A stretch of DNA of 6,209 bases, taken from assembly GCA_050014415.1 (NCBI GenBank), contig JBEKDJ010000460.1, positions 1-6,209 on the forward strand, written 5' to 3'. Source of the stretch: JBEKDJ01 sp050014415 (lineage in GTDB: Bacteria > Desulfobacterota > BSN033 > UBA1163). Each line of letters begins with the position of its first letter. Position 1 is the first letter of the stretch. This document shows, in pieces, positions 1 through 6,069 of this stretch. The notes under the pieces were generated by a model. The model saw only the letters and a program-made list of their open reading frames with translations. It was not told the DNA's origin and did not search any database. The position numbers were made by a program, and so were the translations under genes.

Positions 1-3
1 CCC

Positions 4-34
4 CCCCTCGGAGCGAAGCGACGCTGGGGTTTTC
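4..34 (+). terminator. Possible terminator-like hairpin at the IS edge
   Basis: Reading rightwards, CCCC (4-7) and AGCG (12-15) can pair with CGCT (22-25) and GGGG (26-29) across a 6-base loop, leaving TCGG bulged. TTTTCT follows the stem. This could stop transcription entering the element antisense to istB. The bulge makes the stem weak, and the same bases are the inverted repeat, so the structure may be a by-product. Confidence 0.25.
11..27 (+). repeat. Terminal inverted repeat, istB-side end
   Basis: GAGCGAAGCGACGCTGG reads inwards from the left end. It matches the inward-read sequence of the other end, GAACGAAGCGGCGCTGG, at 15 of 17 positions. Its location, 25 bases beyond the istB stop, fits the terminal repeat where IstA binds and cuts. 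Sequence further in is not clearly repeated at the other end. Confidence 0.7.
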
Positions 35-51
35 TGATATTGACTGATTCC

Positions 52-792
52 TTAGTTGCCGTCAAGTTTATGTTTCTTTCGCATCGATCCTCCTTTGAGT
101 TGAATTCGGTGAGCATTGTGAATCAAGCGGTCCATAATGGCATCGGCGATGGTCGGGTCTCCGATATGATCATGCCAATGATCAACCGGGAGCTGGCTGG
201 TGATGAGGGTGGATGTGCTCCCACTTCGTTCTTCGATCACTTCTAACAGATCTCTCCGTTCGGTATCCGTGAGAGGGGTTAAGCCCAAATCATCCAAGAC
301 AAGAAGGTGAGTTCTGGAGAGCCTTTTGATCAGAGTGCCGTAGCTGCCATCGGCTCGGGCCAGAGCGATCTGGTAGAAGAACTGGGGACAGCGAAGGTAG
401 AGGGTACGCAATCCTTCCCTACAAGCCTTCTGAGCGAAGGCACAGGCAAGGAAGGTCTTGCCCACTCCTGTAGGACCCGATATGAGAAGATTCTGGTGGC
501 TGCGGATCCACTGACAGGAGGCGAGGCTGAGGATAAGAGATTTTTCGATTCCCCGCGGAGTTCTGTAGTCGATGTCCTCCAAGGACGCCTGAAGCTTGAG
601 TTTGGCGTCTTGGAGGAGGCGCTTGAGACGTTTGTTCTCCTTCCAGATCCACTGGCGATCGACCAACATGGCAAAGCGTTCCTCAAAGGAGAGATCCCGG
701 AAGGGAGGTTGTTCAAGTTGTTCTTTAAAGCCCTCGGACATCCCGATGAGCTTCATCGCGTAGAGTTTATCAAAGGTCTGTTCATTGAGCAT
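52..792 (-). CDS. istB: IS21-family helper ATPase IstB
   Basis: IstB is the AAA+ ATPase that forms ATP-dependent oligomers on target DNA and activates the IstA transposase. The frame shows an N-terminal helical region, then Walker A GPTGVGKT at about residues 106-113 and Walker B LLVLDD at about 163-168. A C-terminal M-D-R-L-I-H-N-A-H-R-I segment is typical of the family, as is the length of 246 residues. I chose the ATG at 790-792 because the protein then begins MLNEQTF, the usual IstB opening, and AAGGA sits six bases upstream. The frame stays open to an ATG at 825, which would add 11 residues and has no good ribosome site. Unlike most IS21 elements, where istA and istB nearly touch, about 170 bases separate them here. 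Nothing suggests inactivation. Confidence 0.93.
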   Translation of the reverse strand: MLNEQTFDKLYAMKLIGMSEGFKEQLEQPPFRDLSFEERFAMLVDRQWIWKENKRLKRLLQDAKLKLQASLEDIDYRTPRGIEKSLILSLASCQWIRSHQNLLISGPTGVGKTFLACAFAQKACREGLRTLYLRCPQFFYQIALARADGSYGTLIKRLSRTHLLVLDDLGLTPLTDTERRDLLEVIEERSGSTSTLITSQLPVDHWHDHIGDPTIADAIMDRLIHNAHRIQLKGGSMRKKHKLDGN

Positions 793-834
793 GATCTTTC
801 CTTTCATCGTCGTTGTCGGTAGCATGAGCTATCT

Positions 835-969
835 TTATAAAGGCATTTCAGAGAAATTGGGTTGGTGCGGTTTTCGGACTCCCCAAATGAGCTCACCCTT
901 TGCTCTATAATCCATTTTCTCCACCTGGTCCATACCTCCGTATCCCCCATATCCATTGCAGGCTTTCAT
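835..969 (-). CDS. Possible 44-aa ORF between istA and istB
   Basis: This short open frame starts at an ATG whose bases overlap the istA TGA stop (ATGA) and ends at TAA, 42 bases before the istB start. The peptide begins MKACNGYGGYGGMD and is Gly/Tyr rich at its start and basic later. I recognise no family. The ATGA junction is the usual form of translational coupling and IS21 elements often couple istA to istB this way, so this frame could carry ribosomes towards istB. It could also be a relic of a longer istB leader, or chance. No strong ribosome site precedes it; a GGGGAAAG lies rather far upstream. Confidence 0.3.
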   Translation of the reverse strand: MKACNGYGGYGGMDQVEKMDYRAKGELIWGVRKPHQPNFSEMPL

Positions 970-2516
970 TGGTAATATTGCTTTCCCCGCAGATTTTCAT
1001 GCTCCAACAGGGAAAGGCGAGGTTGAGATGAAGAAGAGCGATCCAACGGTTGTTGGTCCAATCCGCTCTTGAGGATAGATTCTACGTTTTTGTAGGAGTA
1101 AGCCTTGAAGGCCAGAGCTCGGGCACAGGCTGCCTCCAGACGTTCGGGACTGTACCGTTTTTTCAAACGCAGAACTCCTAAACAGGACCGGTACCCCTGT
1201 TCCGGATGGGGACGATTCTCCAGGATAAAGGCAAGCAGCTTCTGGGTCTGAGGGCCAATGCTCCCGGCCCATTGGATGAGACGGGAGGGAGTCCATTGGA
1301 GGTGCTTCTGGTGAGATTTAGGCCTGTGCTCCGATAAGGTGCTGTATTTGCCTGGAAGGTTACTCCGGAGATGAGAGGCGACCCTACTGCCCTTGAATAA
1401 GACCTCCACGGTCGTATCCGTCAGACGGACCTCCACTTTTTCATGAATCAGTTGATAGGGGACACTATAGTAGTGGTGATCCAGCTCGATGTGGTAATCG
1501 ATATTGACCCTGGCGGTTTTCCATTCCGCAAAGACGAACCGATTCGGGAGGAGGGGTTTGAGGACGGGCTTCTCCAGGGTTTCATAGAGACTCTTACGGG
1601 TGGCCTGGAGTTTTTCAAAGGGTCGGTTATTGAGGAACTCTAATCGTTTTTGGATCGCTTCATTGAGTTCTGCCAGGTTGAAGAAGGTGTGGTGCCTCAG
1701 AGGAGCCAGGACCCAGCGTTCGACCTGTAGGACTCCCGACTCCACCTTAGCCTTGTCCCTGGGCTTTGCGACCCGAGCAGGGATAATGACGGCTCCATAA
1801 TGCTCGGCCATCTCCCGATAGCTTGCATTGAGATCAGGCTCATAACGACAGGATCGAGTGACGGCATCTCTGAGATTGTCAGGGATGAGGATCTCCGCAA
1901 CTCCCTGGAAGAACTCGAAGGCATGGACATGGGACTGAATCCAGGAGGGGAGATCCTGCGAGAGGGTGGCTTCTGCAAAGGTATAATTGCTGGCTCCCAG
2001 AGTCGCCACAAAGATCTGAGCCGGGTGGATCTCTCCAGTCTCCGGATCGGTGATCTCCATCGTCTGCCCGGCATAATCGACAAAGAGTTTCTCTCCGGCC
2101 CGATATTCCTGGTGGAGGCAGGCATCGAGCTTTTCGGCCCATTGGTGGTAGAGGCGGCAAAATTGACTGTATTGGTACCCCTCGGGACACTTCTCCTTGT
2201 ATTCATGCCAGAGAAGTTGAAGGGTGACTCCCTTCTTCTTTAACTCCTGATGGAGATACTCCATAGGAGGCATTTGGCGCTTTTCTTGGGGGACGGGATG
2301 GATGAGAGGGAAAAGCCGATGCTCCAGAGCAGCCTCATCGATCTCGGAAGCAAAAGGCCAACTCAACCCAACTTGCTCAACACGGTCAAGGTAGTTTCTG
2401 ATGGTCCCTCGCCCGATATCGAGGCTTCGAGCAATCTCACGGGCGGAGAGACCTTTCTCATAATGAAGACGTAACACCTCTCTGATCTTGCGCATGGATA
2501 ATCTCCTGGCTGCCAT
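966..2516 (-). CDS. istA: IS21-family DDE transposase IstA
   Basis: IstA cuts and joins the transposon ends. The 516-residue product has an N-terminal helix-turn-helix (about 20-45, L-S-A-R-E-I-A-R-S-L-D-I-G-R-G-T-I-R), then an RNase H-fold catalytic core. The catalytic triad can be read as D147 (in FVDYAG), D213 (in IPDN) and E259 (in DKAKVES). A beta-rich segment follows at about 340-380 (H-H-Y-Y-S-V-P-Y), as in the IstA/Mu-type C-terminal domain. Length is normal for the family. The ATG at 2514-2516 has GGAGG five bases upstream. The in-frame ATG seven codons later, giving MRKIREVLRL, also has AGGAG seven bases upstream, so either start could be used. No stop or frameshift interrupts the gene, and any istA promoter must lie in the roughly 70 bases up to the element end. 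Confidence 0.95.
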   Translation of the reverse strand: MAARRLSMRKIREVLRLHYEKGLSAREIARSLDIGRGTIRNYLDRVEQVGLSWPFASEIDEAALEHRLFPLIHPVPQEKRQMPPMEYLHQELKKKGVTLQLLWHEYKEKCPEGYQYSQFCRLYHQWAEKLDACLHQEYRAGEKLFVDYAGQTMEITDPETGEIHPAQIFVATLGASNYTFAEATLSQDLPSWIQSHVHAFEFFQGVAEILIPDNLRDAVTRSCRYEPDLNASYREMAEHYGAVIIPARVAKPRDKAKVESGVLQVERWVLAPLRHHTFFNLAELNEAIQKRLEFLNNRPFEKLQATRKSLYETLEKPVLKPLLPNRFVFAEWKTARVNIDYHIELDHHYYSVPYQLIHEKVEVRLTDTTVEVLFKGSRVASHLRSNLPGKYSTLSEHRPKSHQKHLQWTPSRLIQWAGSIGPQTQKLLAFILENRPHPEQGYRSCLGVLRLKKRYSPERLEAACARALAFKAYSYKNVESILKSGLDQQPLDRSSSSQPRLSLLEHENLRGKQYYQ

Positions 2517-2548
2517 TCACTCCTCCTCAAACGTTTCTTAAGAGGGTA

Positions 2549-3640
2549 ATGGCCTTCAAAAGGATTATCCAGCGCCGCTTCGTTCACCCCTTCAACGATG
2601 GGTGGCCACCTTGGATCGGAATCACTGGCCAGAATGCATCGGATTATGCACATTCCAAGGATTACGTTTGGTGCAGCCTAAACCGTGAGAAGCCGTCGGA
2701 TGTGGAAAAGTTTAAAGAAATAATGAAAGGTCACCTTGAAAAATGGCAATTGAACCTGGCAGGCTCACCTAACCCTTCTATCGGGCGAATCATCATAAAA
2801 GGGCCCTGGAAAGGAAACCCAGACGAAGCCGAAAAACTCCTCAACGACGTTTACACAAAATGGCCTAAAGGGCAAAAAGTGAAGTTTCTCATAACCTGCG
2901 GAGGGTTCATCCAGTTCGAATGGCCTGAGGGTATAAGCTGGGAACAAGTCGGGGATAACAGAAACCCACGTAATGGTGCGGTTAACGCTTTAATAAAGGA
3001 AGCTGAAAAATGCGCAAAGCAAGTGCTAAGCAGCGGATTGGGAGAAAAATTAAGGGAAATCACTGATTACATCACCCTCGGAATAGACTCCTATAAAGAA
3101 AAGATCTCAATGACCCAGAGCTACATAAGCGAGCTTCACATAGAAACAGTATTTCTTGTTGACCTGAAGACCAACCAGTTGTATTGGACAGGGAAGTCCT
3201 ACCCGACGCCTGGGCAGCAGAACGGCCTTGTAAGAATAACGGACCTGAAAACCCACTTCGTGAACCTCAGCGGCGCGGGGAAGGTAATGTTGCTTGGCTG
3301 CCACGACCTCACCATGTTCAACAACAGGAACATGGACAAAACTAAAAAATGGCGCAAAGATATCAAAACCGAATTCAGGCAGCTCGCAGAAGAAGAAAAG
3401 CCTGTAATAGTGCTCCACCACCCCCACACAACCGTAACGACAGCAACATGGCGCAACGGCTGGAGCATGATTAGAAATACACTTCCTTCTGTCCAAGAGT
3501 ATGCAAGCGCAGGGCGTTATTATGAGGAAGACCGGAAGAAATCAGACTATGACCCCTTAAATAATGTGCTGGAAGCGACAAGGAGAGGAAGCACGCTAGA
3601 TATCGTCATCAAGGAGGGTGTAACAGAAAATGCTGCCTGA
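2549..3640 (+). CDS. Cassette gene 1: uncharacterised protein with GCHD and HHPHTT motifs, 5' end replaced by IS
   Basis: I do not recognise a named family. The frame encodes 363 residues. Segments that look structured include a strand-rich region at 80-125 (GRIIIKGPW, KFLITCGGF), DYITLGIDS at 173-181, and a strand with VDLKTNQLYWTGKSYPT at 204-220. These are followed by LGCHD at 249-253 and LHHPHTT at 289-295, and TW..GW and YASAGRYY lie near the end. Clustered His/Asp after strands is compatible with a metal-dependent hydrolase (loosely like GNHD and GHxH of calcineurin-type phosphoesterases), but I would not assign that. The ATG at 2549 lies inside the IS21 end, which reaches about 2586, so codons 1-12 are transposon DNA. 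AGAGGG is too close to that ATG for a good ribosome site, and no later in-frame start has one. The native start is probably lost. The 3' end overlaps gene 2 by 11 bases. AGA/AGG and ATA codons are common. Confidence 0.7.
   Translation: MAFKRIIQRRFVHPFNDGWPPWIGITGQNASDYAHSKDYVWCSLNREKPSDVEKFKEIMKGHLEKWQLNLAGSPNPSIGRIIIKGPWKGNPDEAEKLLNDVYTKWPKGQKVKFLITCGGFIQFEWPEGISWEQVGDNRNPRNGAVNALIKEAEKCAKQVLSSGLGEKLREITDYITLGIDSYKEKISMTQSYISELHIETVFLVDLKTNQLYWTGKSYPTPGQQNGLVRITDLKTHFVNLSGAGKVMLLGCHDLTMFNNRNMDKTKKWRKDIKTEFRQLAEEEKPVIVLHHPHTTVTTATWRNGWSMIRNTLPSVQEYASAGRYYEEDRKKSDYDPLNNVLEATRRGSTLDIVIKEGVTENAA
2569..2585 (-). repeat. Terminal inverted repeat, istA-side end
   Basis: On the minus strand this reads GAACGAAGCGGCGCTGG, matching the istB-side repeat at 15 of 17 bases. 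It is preceded by T on that strand, giving the TG start expected for IS21 ends. It lies 53 bases upstream of the istA start and inside the open frame of the first cassette gene, so residues 1-12 of that frame are IS-encoded. Confidence 0.7.
3611..3618 (+). promoter_or_regulatory. Ribosome binding site of cassette gene 2
   Basis: AAGGAGGG lies inside the end of gene 1, about 12 bases before the ATG at 3630. It is the strongest Shine-Dalgarno in the cassette and supports that start despite the overlap with gene 1. Confidence 0.65.
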
Positions 3641-4223
3641 CTTCCCTAAGATTAAGAAAAAACATGTGGAAGCAATCAACAAGTATCTCAAAGACCTAAT
3701 TCACCAGGATCCGCTCTTTTCAGAGATTAGGGAAGAGCATCATTTTGAAGGGAACAGAATGTCCTACAAGACGGTAGACGGGGAACCAGATGAAACGGAG
3801 TATCAGGCGGCATCGAGTGAGTTTATGGTTAAAAGAGAAGACGTGATAGCCAAGGGTGCAATGGCATACATAGAAAATATTAAAGGACTAGCCGAGGAGA
3901 TGAACAGGCAGAAAGCAAAGTACTTTTTTGACAAGATGAAAGAAGTGACAGAGAAAACAGGGAACATTGTTGACGGGAAAGGCCAACCGATGAATTTTGA
4001 CCTTTTCCTCGAATCAATCAAAAAAGTGTGGATCGAGTTCGATGATGGCGGAAACCCTATTCTGCCAACAATGGTTGTCTCTCCTGAGCTTGAGGCAAAG
4101 CTGAGCAAACTTCTCCCTGAATGGGAGAAAAACCCTGAATACAAGAAAGCCTACGAAGAAGTAATCGAATTGAAGAGGAAGGAATGGAATGATAGAGAGA
4201 GCCATAGAAAACTGGTTGATTAA
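3630..4223 (+). CDS. Cassette gene 2: uncharacterised 197-aa charged helical protein
   Basis: I recognise no family. The product is rich in Lys and Glu, mostly helical in pattern, and lacks a signal peptide or membrane segment, so it should be cytoplasmic. A long helix, possibly coiled coil, spans about 70-110. A less helical stretch with GNIVDGKGQPMNFD at about 111-124 and a strand-like segment ending GNPILPTMVVSPEL at about 141-154 follow. The C-terminus is again helical and strongly charged (KRKEWNDRESHRKLVD). The start is supported by the AAGGAGGG upstream. The gene overlaps gene 1 by 11 bases and gene 3 by 35 bases, implying coupled, balanced synthesis of three proteins that probably act together. 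It could be a structural or adaptor subunit or an inhibitor of the nuclease encoded next; the sequence does not decide. Confidence 0.8.
   Translation: MLPDFPKIKKKHVEAINKYLKDLIHQDPLFSEIREEHHFEGNRMSYKTVDGEPDETEYQAASSEFMVKREDVIAKGAMAYIENIKGLAEEMNRQKAKYFFDKMKEVTEKTGNIVDGKGQPMNFDLFLESIKKVWIEFDDGGNPILPTMVVSPELEAKLSKLLPEWEKNPEYKKAYEEVIELKRKEWNDRESHRKLVD
4173..4183 (+). promoter_or_regulatory. Ribosome binding site of cassette gene 3
   Basis: AAGAGGAAGGA, inside the last codons of gene 2, ends five bases before the ATG at 4189. It fixes that start, so the 35-base overlap with gene 2 is real rather than an artefact of taking the longest frame. Confidence 0.6.
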
Positions 4224-5772
4224 CACCAATGAACGGAATTACCATGCACCCTTCTGCCAGGCCCTCCTGAGCAAAGGGCATAGGATAATCTACGTCTCTT
4301 CTCACCGGCCAATGGAACAGGGGAAGGACATTATCACAATAGACAAGGATGGCGAGTGCTGCGCTTACCAGTTGAAGACAGGTGACATAGACCTTAAGAA
4401 ATGGAGGGAAATATCAGGTGAAGTGAAGGAACTAATTGAGCTCCCTGTCGTTCATCCCTCAGCGGACAAATCAAAAATACATAAGTCCTTCCTCGTAACA
4501 AACGGTGAAATAACTGATGAAGTAAGGATACAAATTGACCAGATAAACGAAGACAATAAAAGAAAGGACAGGAGGTATTCATATCTTGATGTAATCCATG
4601 GAAAGGCGCTTCTAAAGGAATTCATAGATGCACAGGGAGAATTCATCCCAAAGGACCTGGAGGATTTTGACCTGTTCCTCAAGCTATTTCTTGCTGACGG
4701 AACGGACTTCCTGCCAAAAGACAAGTATTTCGAATTCCTTGACAAGACCATTTTCGGGGATGCCCCTAGGCAGAAAGCAAATGCCATAAATGCAATTTCA
4801 AGCAGCGTAATACTGGCAGCGTATTCGCTTAACCCATACCAACTTAAGAACAATTATTATGCCCTGTTTGAGGGATGGACATGCTTAGCAGGTTCCATTG
4901 TTCGCTATGCAAATAAGAGCAACTTTGAAAAAGGAGACTGGCTGGATTCTTACAAACTGGTTTTTGATGAAATCATCCGAAACCTTTCAATGCTGAAGGA
5001 AGAAATGCTGCAAAGGGAAGACTTCCTTGAAGGCGACTGGAGGGGTGACGGCGGACTTATCTATAGAGTGAGGGCAACAATCGTCTTAGGAGCGCTGGCA
5101 ACACTGATGACCCACGTTCATCATGCAGGCAAAAAACCTGAGAATGATGAGAAGCTAATAAGCCTAATGAAGAAGAGCTTGCCCGTTTTGTGTTTCTGGG
5201 GAGAATCTGCATTTCCCTATTTCTTTGGCATTATAAAATATCTTGAGACAAAGGGAGAAGGGTCATCTGCCCAGTCCGTCCTGACGAATATTTTTCTTGA
5301 AATCATAAATCTAAATTTCCCAAGGAAGGAGAATGGAATACCAAATGTTTACTACAGTGCAAGCGAAATATTCGAGGTTATAATGAAAATGGATAGTAGG
5401 GACATCGACCTCAGGGGTTTCGCCGGAAACTCATACATAATAGAAGCAATGATCCTCATGATGACGAGAAGAAACCAGAGAAAAATACTGGAAGAGAACT
5501 GGCGGAAGATAACGTATGTCCAGATGAATGAGTTTATGCCTGATCATCCAGAAGACATGTTCGCATGGCGGACAAAGGACGGGACAAACCACTCAGAATT
5601 TCCAAAAATAACCCAAAGCTGGGCTGAGTTGCAGAAGGAGGCAATAAATTTTGATGGAGCCCCTCAGTTATTGGCCGAGCGCTTGGACTTGTTGCGCTTT
5701 TTCATACTCACGTGCCCACACAGGGCAACGAAGTTGGTCACCGGGCTCCTGGACGGCAGCGCGACACCCTAA
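4189..5772 (+). CDS. Cassette gene 3: PD-(D/E)XK (Mrr-like) nuclease domain fused to a large helical domain
   Basis: The 527-residue product begins with what looks like a restriction-endonuclease fold. A helix (PFCQALLSKGHRI, about 21-33) is followed by E43-Q-G-K-D47, a strand IITID, and AYQLKTG with Q61 and K63. The order D, then Q-x-K on the next strand, is the active-site pattern of Mrr-type PD-(D/E)XK nucleases, where Gln often replaces the second acidic residue. The domain seems to run to about residue 125, with KSFLVTNGEITDEV as a later strand and helix. Residues about 150-527 are mostly helical and soluble in pattern, and I recognise no ATPase, HEPN or TIR motif there. The role is probably DNA (or RNA) cleavage as the effector of the three-gene unit, with the helical part sensing a target or partner; this is inferred. 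The stop interlocks with that of the opposing regulator remnant, and the last codons are more G+C rich than the rest, so the native C-terminus may be altered. Confidence 0.8.
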   Translation: MIERAIENWLINTNERNYHAPFCQALLSKGHRIIYVSSHRPMEQGKDIITIDKDGECCAYQLKTGDIDLKKWREISGEVKELIELPVVHPSADKSKIHKSFLVTNGEITDEVRIQIDQINEDNKRKDRRYSYLDVIHGKALLKEFIDAQGEFIPKDLEDFDLFLKLFLADGTDFLPKDKYFEFLDKTIFGDAPRQKANAINAISSSVILAAYSLNPYQLKNNYYALFEGWTCLAGSIVRYANKSNFEKGDWLDSYKLVFDEIIRNLSMLKEEMLQREDFLEGDWRGDGGLIYRVRATIVLGALATLMTHVHHAGKKPENDEKLISLMKKSLPVLCFWGESAFPYFFGIIKYLETKGEGSSAQSVLTNIFLEIINLNFPRKENGIPNVYYSASEIFEVIMKMDSRDIDLRGFAGNSYIIEAMILMMTRRNQRKILEENWRKITYVQMNEFMPDHPEDMFAWRTKDGTNHSEFPKITQSWAELQKEAINFDGAPQLLAERLDLLRFFILTCPHRATKLVTGLLDGSATP

Positions 5773-5969
5773 TCATTCTTGCCAAAAACGATATGGTCCA
5801 AATCCTTCTTAAAGACCTCGGCATACTTAACAGCTATCTCCAAGGTCAAGCCTACCTTGCCCTTCTTATACTTAGACAGCATGCTCTGGCTAACCCCAAG
5901 CCTTTTAGGAAAGGCTTGAGGGACCTACTCAAGTTATTTAGATAACTTTGACGTGACGCGAGGTAGGTT
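5769..5969 (-). pseudogene. Remnant of an Xre/Cro-type HTH regulator
   Basis: Minus-strand codons from 5924 down to the TAG at 5769-5771 read V-P-Q-A-F-P-K-, then RLGVSQSMLSKYKKGK, then a helix with LTLEIAVKYAEVFKKDL, ending FGKND. This is the second half of a lambda-repressor-like HTH: the recognition helix and the two helices after it. The first helix is not intact. In the same frame, TAG (5925-5927), TAA (5934-5936) and TAG (5970-5972) interrupt a stretch that still reads LPRVTSKLSK, so this is a decayed gene. The only in-frame ATG left (5880-5882) would give a 37-residue fragment without most of the DNA-contacting helix. It may once have regulated a neighbouring module, perhaps the cassette. 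Confidence 0.7.
5894..5922. repeat. Strong inverted repeat (hairpin) downstream of the cassette
   Basis: CAAGCCTTT (5897-5905) and AAAGGCTTG (5910-5918) form a perfect 9-bp stem on a TAGG loop. CCC (5894-5896) and GGG (5920-5922) can extend it past one bulged A. It lies about 120 bases after the gene 3 stop. No T-run follows on either strand, so it is not a standard intrinsic terminator, but it could stabilise or define the cassette mRNA 3' end. It also falls exactly where the HTH reading frame is broken. Confidence 0.6.
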
Positions 5970-5972
5970 CTA

Positions 5973-6069
5973 AAGCATTTTAAAATATTTCCTCAAATCT
6001 GACCCTTCTTCGGACTTGCCGCCACCTGGCAAAATATCTTCTTCTCACAAGAGTACCGGGCAGACTTTC
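5973..6069. other. Short intergenic stretch without a gene
   Basis: No open frame of note is seen on either strand. The left part is A+T rich (ATTTTAAAAT palindrome near 5974). A small hairpin, TTGCC (6016-6020) with GGCAA (6028-6032) on a 7-base loop, lies about 40 bases beyond the stop of the minus-strand gene at 6070. It lacks a T-run on the minus strand, so calling it a terminator is not justified. With the HTH remnant, the stretch 5773-6069 holds no intact gene. Confidence 0.5.

Larger units (their letters stand above)
8..2586 (-). mobile_element. IS21-family insertion sequence, about 2.6 kb
   Basis: The element has the IS21 plan of a DDE transposase gene (istA) followed by an AAA+ helper gene (istB), read on the minus strand. 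Imperfect inverted repeats close to both ends (11-27 and 2569-2585) delimit it. On the istA side the repeat is preceded by TG when read inwards, as IS21 ends usually are, which puts that boundary at about 2586. The istB-side boundary is less sure because the window starts in a run of seven C. Both genes look full length, so the copy could be active. No convincing target duplication can be proved; CCCC occurs outside both ends but the left side is a homopolymer. The element lies directly against the first cassette gene. Confidence 0.85.

Noticed and set aside
307..822. 171-codon plus-strand ORF opposite istB
   Set aside because: It is antisense to a well-supported IstB with intact Walker motifs, and its product has no recognisable features.
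1697..2206. 169-codon minus-strand ORF inside istA
   Set aside because: It is in another frame of the clear DDE transposase, and its Arg/Ser-rich composition is typical of an out-of-frame shadow.
2440..2548. Outward IS promoter driving the cassette (CATAAT near 2460)
   Set aside because: There is no acceptable -35 box at 16-18 bases, so no promoter can be claimed from sequence alone.
2564..2595. Possible istA promoter (GATAAT and TTGAAG on the minus strand)
   Set aside because: The spacing between the two hexamers is about 20 bases and half of it would lie outside the IS; too weak to call.
2363..2653. 96-codon minus-strand ORF spanning the IS end
   Set aside because: It overlaps the start of istA in another frame and crosses the transposon boundary; it is a chance frame.
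5712..5945. 77-codon plus-strand ORF at the end of gene 3
   Set aside because: It is antisense to the HTH remnant, which has a recognisable domain, and overlaps the coding end of gene 3 in another frame.
6016..6032. Hairpin TTGCC/GGCAA as a terminator of the minus-strand gene
   Set aside because: The stem is only 5 bp with a 7-base loop and no T-run follows on the minus strand.
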